A stretch of 64,000 nt of DNA. Source: Amaurobius ferox (lineage: Eukaryota > Arthropoda > Arachnida > Araneae > Amaurobiidae). Position numbers and translations under genes: made by a program. The stretch is from assembly GCA_951213105.1 (NCBI GenBank), contig OX578142.1:2248649-2312648 (forward strand). The letters run 5' to 3'. The notes beneath the pieces were generated by a model. The model searched no databases, had not been told where the DNA came from, and saw nothing but the letters and a program-made list of their open reading frames with translations. Positions 10,507-21,187 of this stretch are shown piece after piece; positions within the stretch are counted from its first letter, which is position 1, and each line of letters begins with the position of its first letter.

Positions 10507-12453
10507 CTAAGACTGTAAGTTTTGAAGGTTTTTAGTTCGTAAAAGTTCCCCTTGGAAACAGACACACTTAGACAGGTCCCTAGAATTGTGATCAGTAGGT
10601 AAGTTCAGAGTTTTGTCTTTATCATTAGCCAAGGAACAATTGATGCACTTGAGCATAACACTTTTACAGTTTTTAAAGGAGTGATCGTGAGCGGAGCACT
10701 GACTGCAATTGCTGTGGGCCCGTCTGCACGTAGTAGAAGAGTGCCCAAACCCCTGGCACCGGAAACAGATTTGAACAGAAATGTACTTTTTGATAGCAAA
10801 GTAGATGAAGTGGTGAAAAACCCTCTTGAGTTCGATCAATGTATCGCCTGAAGATGCATCAACCAAAATGATCCAGTTCAGGTTACCGTACTTATTCTTA
10901 AAAGTTCTGACAGTTTTAAACTCTTGTAGATTGTTAGAAGGTAAGTTATTCTCGAGAAGATTCCGAATGTGATCCTCCTTGTAGGAAGCAGGCACATTGA
11001 AGAGAATAAGAGCAAGTTTTTTGGTTGGAGTTTTGTGAACTGAAAAGTTCTTGGTGATCTCAGGGTTTTGAAATTTAGGAATAAGAGTGTCCACGCTCTC
11101 CTCACGACAGGTAACCTTAAGGGAACCCTTCCCAAAGGAAGAGACACTGTGAACACGGACAGACGGCGGGCAGGTAGACGACAGCAGGTCACTCTTGAGC
11201 TGTATGTTGCTTTTTTGACGATCATTTCCATGCAGCAAAATACTGGCGTAAGATGGAACAGGAGTGAGAGGAGAGTTCACAGCAGGAGTCTGCTGCAGAG
11301 AAGAGATATTTCTCTGAACAGCATCGTCAATCGCAACAGAGAGATCTTGAGAAAGATTTTTTGTAAATTTGTTTAAGTCTTGAATGATAGATGTTTTGAG
11401 TAAAGAAATTTCCTCCCCGAAAGCTGTTTTAATTTCTTGGGTGGAAGCATCAATGTCTGCCCGTTGATCGGAGAGCTGGGTTTCAAAGGAGGTACATGCC
11501 AAGTGGTTGGATTCAAATTTTGTGTCCAGGTATTTTTTCTGAGTAGAATTAGTTTTGATATGTCGAGAAATATAACCTTTGATCGAATTGGTGAAGTGAC
11601 GGATTTTTAGAAGAAAAATGTTACGATAATCACTACCCTCCTCTGGAAGAGTAGACATAGACACTGAGTCAGTATCTCTCAGATCTTCGATAGAACCAGT
11701 AAAGTCAGAAGTAGCTGGAGTAACTGGCAGAAGGTCAGGAGGCTCCATGGGGACGGCAGCCTGAGCGGAAGAGTGAGAGGCACAAGTCACCACCGGAGTC
11801 GCAGAAGGCACCACAGGGAGAGCTGCAGAAGTGTCCAGTGGAACAGTAGTATCCAAGGGAGCAGTATCCACAGGAGTAACAGGAGAATCAGTCAGAGGCA
11901 GAGCAGGAGGAGGAGAAGGTCGGAACAAGGCAGCAGGGACAGGAATAACGATGGGAACTGGGTTACAAGGAGAAGACAGAGGTCCAGCAGGAACCGGTGA
12001 AGATGACGGAGCCGGACGGGAAGAAGCAGCAGGAGGCTTTGAAAAAACCGTGAAGCGAGGCGACGACCCGTGAAGCAGGACATCAAGAGCAGCTCGCCGA
12101 GCCTGACTGGACAGCACAGGCGACGACGACGGAGGCGAAGAGCGAGCAGCAACACTGGAGTAGGATGGAGAAGATGAATAGGTGATATCAGTTCTTTTCA
12201 GTCGGACTGATGGTTGAAGTTGAGCAGATAAGAAGGGGTTAAATGTTTGTGGAGACGAGCCACAGGGCAATGCAGTGAAAGAAGTAACTGAAGATAATGG
12301 AGGATAGTCAGTATCCAACGATCTAAAGTTAGGTGAAGGAAAGCCATCATCACTAGCAGAGTGACCGGAAGTGTGATTCCTCGGCGCAGAGGGAGAAGAT
12401 TCCCCGTCATAAACACCACGTGATCGGGGGGGAAAGTTCGTATCAGAGTTCAT
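10507..12453 (-). CDS. Type B ORF1 / Gag-like nucleic-acid-binding protein, 648 aa
   Basis: ORF1 of a non-LTR retrotransposon, expected to coat the element RNA and form the particle. Residues 1 to about 260 are low-complexity and rich in Ser and Pro. A central region follows with motifs shared with type A Gag ('SRHIK', 'TQKKYL', 'PSYASILLHG'). Residues of about 450-560 resemble the domain that precedes the knuckles in jockey/R1-type Gags. Knuckles: C563-C566-H571-C576 and C583-C586-H591-C596 (both CX2CX4HX4C), and C603-C606-H622-C630 (CX2CX15HX7C). The ATG at 12453 has A at -3 and is followed by an unbroken frame. No RT follows; the stop is 716 bp from the element end. It differs from the B2 copy by one residue (Asn here, Ile there, from base 11507). 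Divergence from type A is strong outside the C-terminal half. Confidence 0.9.
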   Translation of the reverse strand: MNSDTNFPPRSRGVYDGESSPSAPRNHTSGHSASDDGFPSPNFRSLDTDYPPLSSVTSFTALPCGSSPQTFNPFLSAQLQPSVRLKRTDITYSSSPSYSSVAARSSPPSSSPVLSSQARRAALDVLLHGSSPRFTVFSKPPAASSRPAPSSSPVPAGPLSSPCNPVPIVIPVPAALFRPSPPPALPLTDSPVTPVDTAPLDTTVPLDTSAALPVVPSATPVVTCASHSSAQAAVPMEPPDLLPVTPATSDFTGSIEDLRDTDSVSMSTLPEEGSDYRNIFLLKIRHFTNSIKGYISRHIKTNSTQKKYLDTKFESNHLACTSFETQLSDQRADIDASTQEIKTAFGEEISLLKTSIIQDLNKFTKNLSQDLSVAIDDAVQRNISSLQQTPAVNSPLTPVPSYASILLHGNDRQKSNIQLKSDLLSSTCPPSVRVHSVSSFGKGSLKVTCREESVDTLIPKFQNPEITKNFSVHKTPTKKLALILFNVPASYKEDHIRNLLENNLPSNNLQEFKTVRTFKNKYGNLNWIILVDASSGDTLIELKRVFHHFIYFAIKKYISVQICFRCQGFGHSSTTCRRAHSNCSQCSAHDHSFKNCKSVMLKCINCSLANDKDKTLNLPTDHNSRDLSKCVCFQGELLRTKNLQNLQS

Positions 12454-13772
12454 TTTATAAATTCAAGAGTTCAGAAGTACATGAAGTGTAAATGGTAAAG
12501 AAAGGCAAATCAATATTTTCCTAAAATATGCGATATTTTATACAATTAAATACATAATTATACACAAGAAAACAGTAGAACCCGAAAAAAGCCGAACCAG
12601 AGGAAGAAACAAGGAGGAAAAAGGAGAGGAAGGTGAGCGAGAGCGAGCAGAGACAAGCAAAGGGGACGAAAAGTAAAAACAAAGAACCAGGGAAAAAAAA
12701 CCGGAGCGAAAGCGCAAGAGGGAGAGGAAGGAGAGCAGAAAAGGAAAAGTTAAGAAGAGAACAGGAAGAGTAAAGAAGAAGAACCTTCAGAAAAATAAAA
12801 AAAGGAGCTAGAGCTTAGAAAAAAATATTACAGTATGAAGAAGGCAAACCAAGAGGATACACCGAAGGGAAAGTCTCTGAATCAATTAGAAAAAACTTTG
12901 GTGTTGCCACCAACCAAAACCTGAACCAGCAAGGCGAGGCACAGCAGAAGGAAAACAGGAGGAGAGGAAGGTAAACCATCTCTAAATGTCGAAGGAAAAT
13001 GATATCTGGCAAAATTAAAAAAATAATAAGAAACAAGGATCCACTAAGGAAAGAAGTAAAAGTATGACATGGAACCAGGCCGGAAATGAAAATATCTAAA
13101 TTCAAAAGAGAAGATAAACTGAAGAAGAGGATATTACGTGCAAAGCAAGGGAAGGAAGTCACGATATAAAGCAATGGATACGAAACCCGAAAGGAAACGA
13201 AAAAGTGCAAGAACCGGAAAGAGTTCAAAAGGAAGAAGAAGAAGAAGAAGCCAGAGGGAAGAAGAGGAGAAGTCAGAAAAACAGAGCGGGAAAGGGAAAG
13301 ACCATTCAACAGAGGGGGGAACCGTAGAATACCATTACACAATGAAAATGCTCAAAACAGAAGTAAAAGTGACATTTCAAAAATGCAATTTACACTAATA
13401 TATAATGCTCCTGGGGGGAAGGCAGTTTAAAATTAACATAGTAAACATGTTGATTAAACTTAATATATACTTTAAAAAATGAAAAGATAATGATAATATA
13501 AAGTTTTACAGATGTATAAAAGGCACTATTTGGGCCTTTCACTATATTTCCGCCATTACAATTGATATCCAATACTGTAGAATATTTACAAAATAAAAGT
13601 TAATTTATCTCACCAAATAGAAGACGTAGCGAAAACGCAATGGCATATAAAAGAAGCTGAGGCGAAGGGCTTTAAAAAGATACAACACTCGAGGCAAAAC
13701 TCAAAGATTTACACAGGTTTAAGAAGCAAAAACTGGAGTGTTTTAAAACAGCGTGCTACCAATGTCAAAACG
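12454..13772 (-). promoter_or_regulatory. 5' UTR and presumed internal promoter of element B1
   Basis: About 1.3 kb upstream of Gag on the minus strand, with no convincing ORF. The part next to Gag is strongly purine-rich on the plus strand (about 12590-12780 and 13140-13330). The distal part is AT-rich and includes an inverted repeat AAAGGC/GCCTTT (13519-13539). Several segments match the 5' UTR of A7, for example 'accgaaggga', 'aaactttggtgttgcca', 'acagatgtataaa' and 'tctcaccaaata'. Non-LTR elements normally start transcription at their first base from an internal promoter, so one is expected near 13772. I cannot identify the promoter elements themselves. Confidence 0.55.
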
Positions 13773-16700
13773 AGCATGAAAAAGTATAGATTTTTTGAAA
13801 TTTTGAAACCTCGTTTTTTGGACATCAAACAGAAGGTATCGGCCAGAAAACCAGGAAATCGGACTTCTCCATCGAAATTAGATATAAAAAATTGTATTTG
13901 AACGAAAATTATCATGGTCGGATTTTTCACAAAATCGGTAAGGGGGGGTAGCATGAAAAAGTATAGATTTTTGAAACCTCGTTTTTTGGACATCAAACAG
14001 AAGGTATCGGCCAGAAAGCCAGGAAATCGGTCTTCTCCATCGAAATTAGATATAAAAAATTGTATTTGAACGAAAATTATCATGGTCGGATTTTTCACAA
14101 AATCGGTAAGGGGGGGTAGCATGAAAAAGTATAAATTTTTCGAAATTTTGAAACCTCGTTTTCGGACATCAAACAGAAGGTATCGGCCAGAAAGCCAGGA
14201 AATCGGTTTTCTCCATCGAAATTAGATATAAAAAATTGTATTTGAACGAAAATTATCATGGTCGGATTTTTCACAAAATCGGTAAGGGGGGGTAGCATGA
14301 AAAAGTATAGATTTTTCGAAATTTTGAAACCTCGTTTTTTGGACATCAAACAGAAGGTATCGGCCAGAAAGCCAGGAAATCGGTCTTCTCCATCGAAATT
14401 AGATATAAAAAATTGTATTTGAACGAAAATTATCATGGTCGGATTTTTCACAAAATCGGTAAGGGGGGGTAGCATGAAAAAGTATAGATTTTTCGAAATT
14501 TTGAAACCTCGTTTTTTGGACATCAAACAGAAGGTATCGGCCAGAAAGCCAGGAAATCGGACTTCTCCATCGAAATTAGATATAAAAAATAGTATTTGAA
14601 CGAAAATTATCATGGTCGGATTTTTCACAACATCGGTAAGGGGGGTAGCATGAAAAAGTATAGATTTTTCGAAATTTTGAAACCTCGTTTTTTGGACATC
14701 AAACAGAAGGTATCGGCCAGAAAGCCAGGAAATCGGTCTTCTCCATCGAAATTAGATATAAAAAATTGTATTTGAACGAAAATTATCATGGTCGGATTTT
14801 TCACAAAATCGGTAAGGGGGGGTAGCATGAAAAAGTATAGATTTTTCGAAATTTTGAAACCTCGTTTTTTGGACATCAAACAGAAGGTATCGGCCAGAAA
14901 GCCAGGAAATCGGTCTTCTCCATCGAAATTAGATATAAAAAATTGTATTTGAACGAAAATTATCATGGTCGGATTTTTCACAAAATCGGTAAGGGGGGGT
15001 AGCATGAAAAAGTATAGATTTTTCGAAATTTTGAAACCTCGTTTTTTGGACATCAAACAGAAGGTATCGGCCAGAAAGCCAGGAAATCGGTTTTCTCCAT
15101 CGAAATTAGATATAAAAAATTGTATTTGAACGAAAATTATCATGGTCGGATTTTTCACAAAATCGGTAAGGGGGGGTAGCATGAAAAAGTATAGATTTTT
15201 CGAAATTTTGAAACCTCGTTTTTTGGACATCAAACAGAAGGTATCGGCCAGAAAACCAGGAAATCGGTCTTCTCCATCGAAATGAGATATAAAAAATTGT
15301 ATTTGAACGAAAATTATCATGGTCGGATTTTTCACAATATCGGTAAGGGGGGGTAGCATGAAAAAGTATAGATTTTTCGAAATTTTGAAACCTCGTTTTT
15401 TGGACATCAAACAGAAGGTATCGGCCAGAAAGCCAGGACATCGGTCTTCTCCATCGAAATTAGATTAAAAAATTGTATTTGAACGAAAATTATCATGGTC
15501 GGATTTTTCACAAAATCGGTAAGGGGGGGGTAGCATGAAAAAGTATAGATTTTTCGAAATTTTGAAACCTCGTTTTTTGGACTTCAAACAGAAGGTATCG
15601 GCCAGAAAACCAGGAAATCGGTCTTCTCCATCGAAATTAGATATAAAAAATTGTATTTGAACGAAAATTATCATGGTCGGATTTTTCACAAAATCGGTAA
15701 GGGGGGTAGCATGAAAAAGTATAGATTTTTCGAAATTTTGAAGCCACGTTTTTTGGACATCAAACAGAAGGTATCGGCCAGAAAGCTAGGAAATCGGACT
15801 TCTCCATCGAAATTAGATATAAAAAATTGTATTTGAACGAAAATTATCATGGTCGGATTTTTCACAAAATCGGTAAGGGGGGGTAGCATGAAAAAGTATA
15901 GATTTTTCGAAATTTTGAAACCTCGTTTTTTGGACATCAAACAGAAGGTATCGGCCAGAAAGCCAGGAAATCGGTCTTCTCCATCGAAATTAGATATAAA
16001 AAATTGTATTTGAACGAAAATTATCATGGTCGGATTTTTCACAAAATCGGTAAGGGGGGGTAGCATGAAAAAGTATAGATTTTTCGAAATTTTGAAACCT
16101 CGTTTTTTGGACATCAAACAGAAGGTATCGGCCAGAAAGCCAGGAAATCGGTCTTCTCCATCGAAATTAGATATAAAAAATTGTATTTGAACGAAAATTA
16201 TCATGGTCGGATTTTTCACAAAATCGGTAAGGGGGGGTAGCATGAAAAAGTATAGATTTTTCGAAATTTTGAAACCTCGTTTTTTGGACATCAAACAGAA
16301 GGTATCGGCCAGAAAGCCAGAAAATCGGTCTTCTCCATCGAAATTAGATATAAAAAATTGTATTTGAACGAAAATTATCATGGTCGGATTTTTCACAAAA
16401 TCGGTAAGGGGGGGTAGCATGGAAAAGTATAAATTTTTCGAAATTTTGAAACCTCGTTTTCGGACATCAAACAGAAGGTATCGGCCAGAAAGCCAGGAAA
16501 TCGGTTTTCTCCATCGAAATTAGATATAAAAAATTGTATTTGAACGAAAATTATCATGGTCGGATTTTTCACAAAATCGGTAAGGGGGGGTAGCATGAAA
16601 AAGTATGGATTTTTCGAAATTTTGAAACCTCGTTTTTTGGACATCAAACAGAAGGTATCGGCCAGAAAACCAGGAAATCGGTCTTCTCCATCGAAATGAG

Positions 16701-18731
16701 ATATAAAAAATTGTATTTGAACGAAAATTATCATGGTCGGATTTTTCACAATATCGGTAAGGGGGGGGTAGCATGAAAAAGTATAGATTTTTCGAAATTT
16801 TGAAACCTCGTTTTTTGGACATCAAACAGAAGGTATCGGCCAGAAAGCCAGGAAATCGGTCTTCTCCATCGAAATTAGATATAAAAAATTGTATTTGAAC
16901 GAAAATTATCATGGTCGGATTTTTCACAAAATCGGTAAGGGGGGGTAGCACGAAAAAGTATAGATTTTTCGAAATTTTGAAACCTCGTTTTTTGGACATC
17001 AAACAGAAGGTATCGGCCAGAAAGCCAGGAAATCGGTCTTCTCCATCGAAATTAGATATAAAAAATTGTATTTGAACGAAAATTATCATGGTCGGATTTT
17101 TCACAAAATCGGTAAGGGGGGGTAGCATGAAAAAGTATACATTTTTCGAAATTTTGAAACCTCGTTTTTTGGACATCAAACAGAAGGTATCGGCCAGAAA
17201 ACCAGGAAATCGGTCTTCTCCATCGAAATGAGATATAAAAAATTGTATTTGAACGAAAATTATCATGGTCGGATTTTTCACAATATCGGTAAGGGGGGGT
17301 AGCATGAAAAAGTATAGATTTTTCGAAATTTTGAAACCTCGTTTTTTGGACATCAAACAGAAGGTATCGGCCAGAAAGCCAGGAAATCGGTCTTCTCCAT
17401 CGAAATTAGATTAAAAAATTGTATTTGAACGAAAATTATCATGGTCGGATTTTTCACAAAATCGGTAAGGGGGGGGGGGGGGTAGCATGAAAAGTATAGA
17501 TTTTTCGAAATTTTGAAACCTCGTTTTTTGGACATCAAACAGAAGGTATCGGCCAGAAAACCAGGAAATCGGTCTTCTCCATCGAAATTAGATATAAAAA
17601 ATTGTATTTGAACGAAAATTATCATGGTCGGATTTTTCACAAAATCGGTAAGGGGGGGGTAGCATGAAAAAGTATAGATTTTTCGAAATTTTGAAACCTC
17701 GTTTTTTGGACATCAAACAGAAGGTATCGGCCAGAAAGCCAGGAAATCGGTCTTCTCCATCGAAATTAGATATAAAAAATTGTATTTGAACGAAAATTAT
17801 CATGGTCGGATTTTTCACAAAATCGGTAAGGGGGGGGTAGCATGAAAAAGTATAGATTTTTCGAAATTTTGAAACCTCGTTTTTTGGACATCAAACAGAA
17901 GGTATCGGCCAGAAAGCCAGAAAATCGGTCTTCTCCATCGAAATTAGATATAAAAAATTGTATTTGAACGAAAATTATCATGGTCGGATTTTTCACAAAA
18001 TCGGTAAGGGGGGGTAGCATGAAAAAGTATAAATTTTTCGAAATTTTGAAACCTCGTTTTCGGACATCAAACAGAAGGTATCGGCCAGAAAGCCAGGAAA
18101 TCGGTTTTCTCCATCGAAATTAGATATAAAAAATTGTATTTGAACGAAAATTATCATGGTCGGATTTTTCACAAAATCGGTAAGGGGGGGTAGCATGAAA
18201 AAGTATAGATTTTTCGAAATTTTGAAACCTCGTTTTTTGGACATCAAACAGAAGGTATCGGCCAGAAAACCAGGAAATCGGTCTTCTCCATCGAAATGAG
18301 ATATAAAAAATTGTATTTGAACGAAAATTATCATGGTCGGATTTTTCACAAAATCGGTAAGGGGGGGTAGCATGAAAAAGTATAGATTTTTCGAAATTTT
18401 GAAACCTCGTTTTTTGGACATCAAACAGAAGGTATCGGCCAGAAAGCCAGGAAATCGGTCTTCTCCATCGAAATTAGATATAAAAAATTGTATTTGAACG
18501 AAAATTATCATGGTCGGATTTTTCACAAAATCGGTAAGGGGGGGTAGCATGAAAAAGTATAGATTTTTCGAAATTTTGAAACCTCGTTTTTTGGACATCA
18601 AACAGAAGGTATCGGCCAGAAAACCAGGAAATCGGTCTTCTCCATCGAAATGAGATATAAAAAATTGTATTTGAACGAAAATTATCATGGTCGGATTTTT
18701 CACAAAATCGGTAAGGGGGGGTAGCATGAAA
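13773..18731. repeat. 177-bp satellite array S4 (about 28 units)
   Basis: It starts with the remainder of the unit split by B1, then a 9-bp-deleted unit, a K unit, and the 'aaatagtatttg' marker at 14590, in the same order as S2. It includes the rare 'ccaggacatcgg' unit (about 15433) and a 'gacttcaaacag' unit (about 15590). The longest G run I noticed is here (14 G, 17469-17482). S4 and S7 are duplicates, but S4 has one K unit fewer near 15100 and about two units more near 17700. 15347-15363 is an unoccupied equivalent of the element C insertion site. Confidence 0.97.
15347..15363. other. Unoccupied target site matching the element C insertion
   Basis: Seven G plus 'tagcatgaaa' lie between an M unit ('gaaatgagat', 'cacaatatcgg') on the left and a unit with 'ccaggacatcgg' on the right. 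The same two units flank element C at 46894 and 51226. S7 carries the same unoccupied site at 31515-31531. Together they show that C entered a copy of this block. Confidence 0.82.
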
Positions 18732-18897
18732 GGCCCAGACCATACAGCCAACCCAGGGGTTTCTGGCAGTTTAATGTATGGCCGGGAGAAAATTTAGAAC
18801 AGGAAATTTAGAACAGGAGAATTTAGAAATTTAGAAAATTTAGAACAGAAGACCGACTTCCACAGACCGACACCCACGAGCAGCCCAGAGTAAACCA
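18732..18897 (-). mobile_element. 166-bp 3' tail of an A/B/C-type element, first copy
   Basis: A severely 5'-truncated insertion with only the shared 3' end: the terminal stem-loop and 'aatttagaacagg' repeats, stopping at 'gagtaaaccag'. Seven G plus 'tagcatgaaa' flank it on both sides (18715-18731 and 18898-18914), giving a 17-bp target duplication. The unoccupied site is at 2730-2746. It has 'tttctggcag' where full elements have 'tttatggcag'. The parent type cannot be told because A, B and C are nearly identical here. Confidence 0.88.
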
Positions 18898-19090
18898 GGG
18901 GGGGTAGCATGAAAAAGTATAGATTTTTCGAAATTTTGAAACCACGTTTTTTGGACATCAAACAGAAGGTATCGGCCAGAAAGCTAGGAAATCGGACTTC
19001 TCCATCGAAATTAGATATAAAAAATTGTATTTGAACGAAAATTATCATGGTCGGATTTTTCACAAAATCGGTAAGGGGGGTAGCATGAAA
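18898..19090. repeat. Single satellite unit between two insertions
   Basis: One unit with 'gaaaccacg' and 'gctaggaaatcggac', bounded by the 166-bp tail and A3. Two independent insertions therefore occupy the same base of two adjacent satellite units. Confidence 0.95.
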
Positions 19091-21187
19091 GGCCCAGACC
19101 ATACAGCCAACCCAGGGGTTTATGGCAGTTTAATGTATGGCCGGGAGAAAATTTAGAACAGGAAATTTAGAACAGGAGAATTTAGAAATTTATAAAATTT
19201 AGAACAGAAGACCGACTTCCACAGACCGACACCCACGAGCAGCCCAGAGTAAACCAGTAGTTTATTAAATAATCAATCAAAGGTTACAGTTACAAAATAT
19301 TAGGTGTCACGTAGGACACAGGCAGCAGAACAGACAGGCAAACAAACAAACAACAAACCATAAAGATACAGCAAACAACATAAAGAACACAGCAAACAAC
19401 ATAAAATCACTGCAAACAACATGAAGAAGGGAGTCAGACAATTAAAAGAAATTAAACTTTCTATTAGTGTTTAAATTCAAAGGTCTTAAGTTAACGGTTT
19501 AAAACTTAATCGATCCCAAATTTTGAAATTTATAATGATACTAAATTCTCAATAAAAGAAGTGATTCCATTAAAAGTTCTATCAGATTTATATAGTTTTT
19601 AATATTTTTTTTTTATTAAGAGTAAAGATATAATTTTAGTTTATATTTACAAGCCTGGTTTCCATAAAGGATCAAACCCAAGGGTTAAATCCAGGAAAAT
19701 TAAAATATTCATCACTAAAACCAGATAAAAACGTTAATTAATTAAAGAAAATATGCCAGTAAACAGTTAAAAAGTTTTAAGTTAAAGGAAGATAATTAAA
19801 AGTTTATTATTATTATTATTATTTTTTTTTTTAAAAACATAACATTTACACTAAGGGTTATAAAGTGTTTTTTCACTCTCTTTTCTATTTTTTTCTTCTC
19901 TAAAACTTATCAATTATTCTAAGAATGAAACAACGGAGGTCAATTATAAGTGTAGAATTACTATTTCCGAGCAGTAAAAATATATTAATATACAGCAAAA
20001 ATCATATAAATATACAGCAAAAGTCATTAAATGGCAAAGCATTATTAAAAAGTAACACAGGACAGGTGAGAAATCTCAGAAAAGTCTAAAGAGTTTTTTG
20101 AAGATTCTTAATACGTAAGAGTTCCCTGTGGAGGGCATGACAGTTGGCCCTGTCCCTAGCATTATGTTTTGTACACCATTGAAGAGAGGAATCTTGCAAG
20201 TTGGCTGATATACAGTTAGGACAAGACGGGGTTTTAGCATTACAGGTCTTGAAAGAGTGTTTATCAGAGGAGCACTGGCTACACTTACTGGATGGTTGAC
20301 GGCAGGTGGCAGCAGAGTGACCGAATCCTTGGCAATGGTAACATATTTGCAAGGAAACATATTTCTTTATATTGAAGTATTGGAAGTGATAGTACAGTTT
20401 TTTGATGTCTATAAGTGATTTTCCGGCGGCAACATCAGTCAAGATCACCCAATTATTGGATCCCAATTTGTTCTTAAAGGTTTTGATTATCTTAAACTCC
20501 TGTATTTCAGTATTGGAAAGGTTTTTTAAGAGCAGAGGCTTGATGTCTGCCTCAGAGATATTCACAGGAACGTTAAAAATAATAAGTGGCATTTTCCGGA
20601 CAGGTGGCCTGTGTATGACAAAATTATCCGAGAGATCAGAGTTTATAAATTTAGGCAGTATGGATTCGTCATCTTCGTCACGGCAAGTGATTTTAAGGGT
20701 ATCTCTGCTGATGGTGGAAACATTTTGAATTTTTACGTTAAGTGGGCAGTCAGACAAATGAAGATCATTCTTGAGTTGATCAAGAGATTTAGTTTGATCC
20801 TTTCCACGAAGCAACACACTGGCATAGGATGGTTTGTTGTGATGAGAACCAGGACGAAGTTCATTATGAAGATCCAAGTTTGTAAGGTTCTTACGGACAA
20901 CGTCATCAACAAAAGCAGGAATTTCTTGGAGGTCCTGAGCAAGGCAGTTCGTAAAATTAGCGAGGTCTAATGATATGGAGTTTTTCAGCTGGTAGAGATC
21001 CTCGTGGAAAGTAGTTTTAATTTCCTGCAAAGCGTTTAAAGAATCTTGATCCGGAGGGGTGACTGTTGAAGACTGTGATTCAAAGAGATAGCAGGTTGTT
21101 TTAATCTTGTCGATTTTGCAATTCAAAAATTCTTGTTGGGTTTCAGAGGGTTTAACATGTCGAACTAGAAAACTACATGTCGAACTA
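19091..21187 (-). mobile_element. Type A retrotransposon, 5'-truncated copy A3
   Basis: Same junctions and truncation as A1, with 3' UTR 19091-20085. It carries the 'cacggcaagtg' variant shared with A5, A6 and A7. Its right flank is an R unit with 'gccaggaaatcgg', as in A5 and A6, not the 'gtaaatcgg' form of A1, A2 and A4. Confidence 0.93.
20086..21174 (-). pseudogene. ORF1 (Gag) C-terminal part, 5'-truncated, copy A3
   Basis: 346 residues identical to A1, apart from silent changes such as the G in 'cacggcaagtg'. All three zinc knuckles are intact. No ATG precedes the retained region in frame. Confidence 0.88.

Larger units (their letters stand above)
9791..13772 (-). mobile_element. Non-LTR retrotransposon type B, complete insertion, copy B1
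   Basis: A 3982-bp insertion. From its 5' end (13772) it has a purine-rich 5' UTR of about 1.3 kb, a 648-codon Gag ORF, and a 0.7-kb 3' UTR ending in the stem-loop shared with A and C. There is no pol ORF and no trace of one between the Gag stop and the 3' end. 'agcatgaaa' occurs on both sides (9782-9790 and 13773-13781), and the unoccupied site is visible at 5381-5389, so both ends are defined. B1 and B2 are almost identical; I found four substitutions (11507, 12653, 12781, 13595). B is best read as a non-autonomous, gag-only element that needs RT supplied in trans. Confidence 0.92.

Noticed and set aside
18732..18897. The 166-bp tails as a SINE
   Set aside because: They contain no tRNA- or 5S-like promoter and match the 3' end of A/B/C throughout. 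The two copies arose by block duplication.
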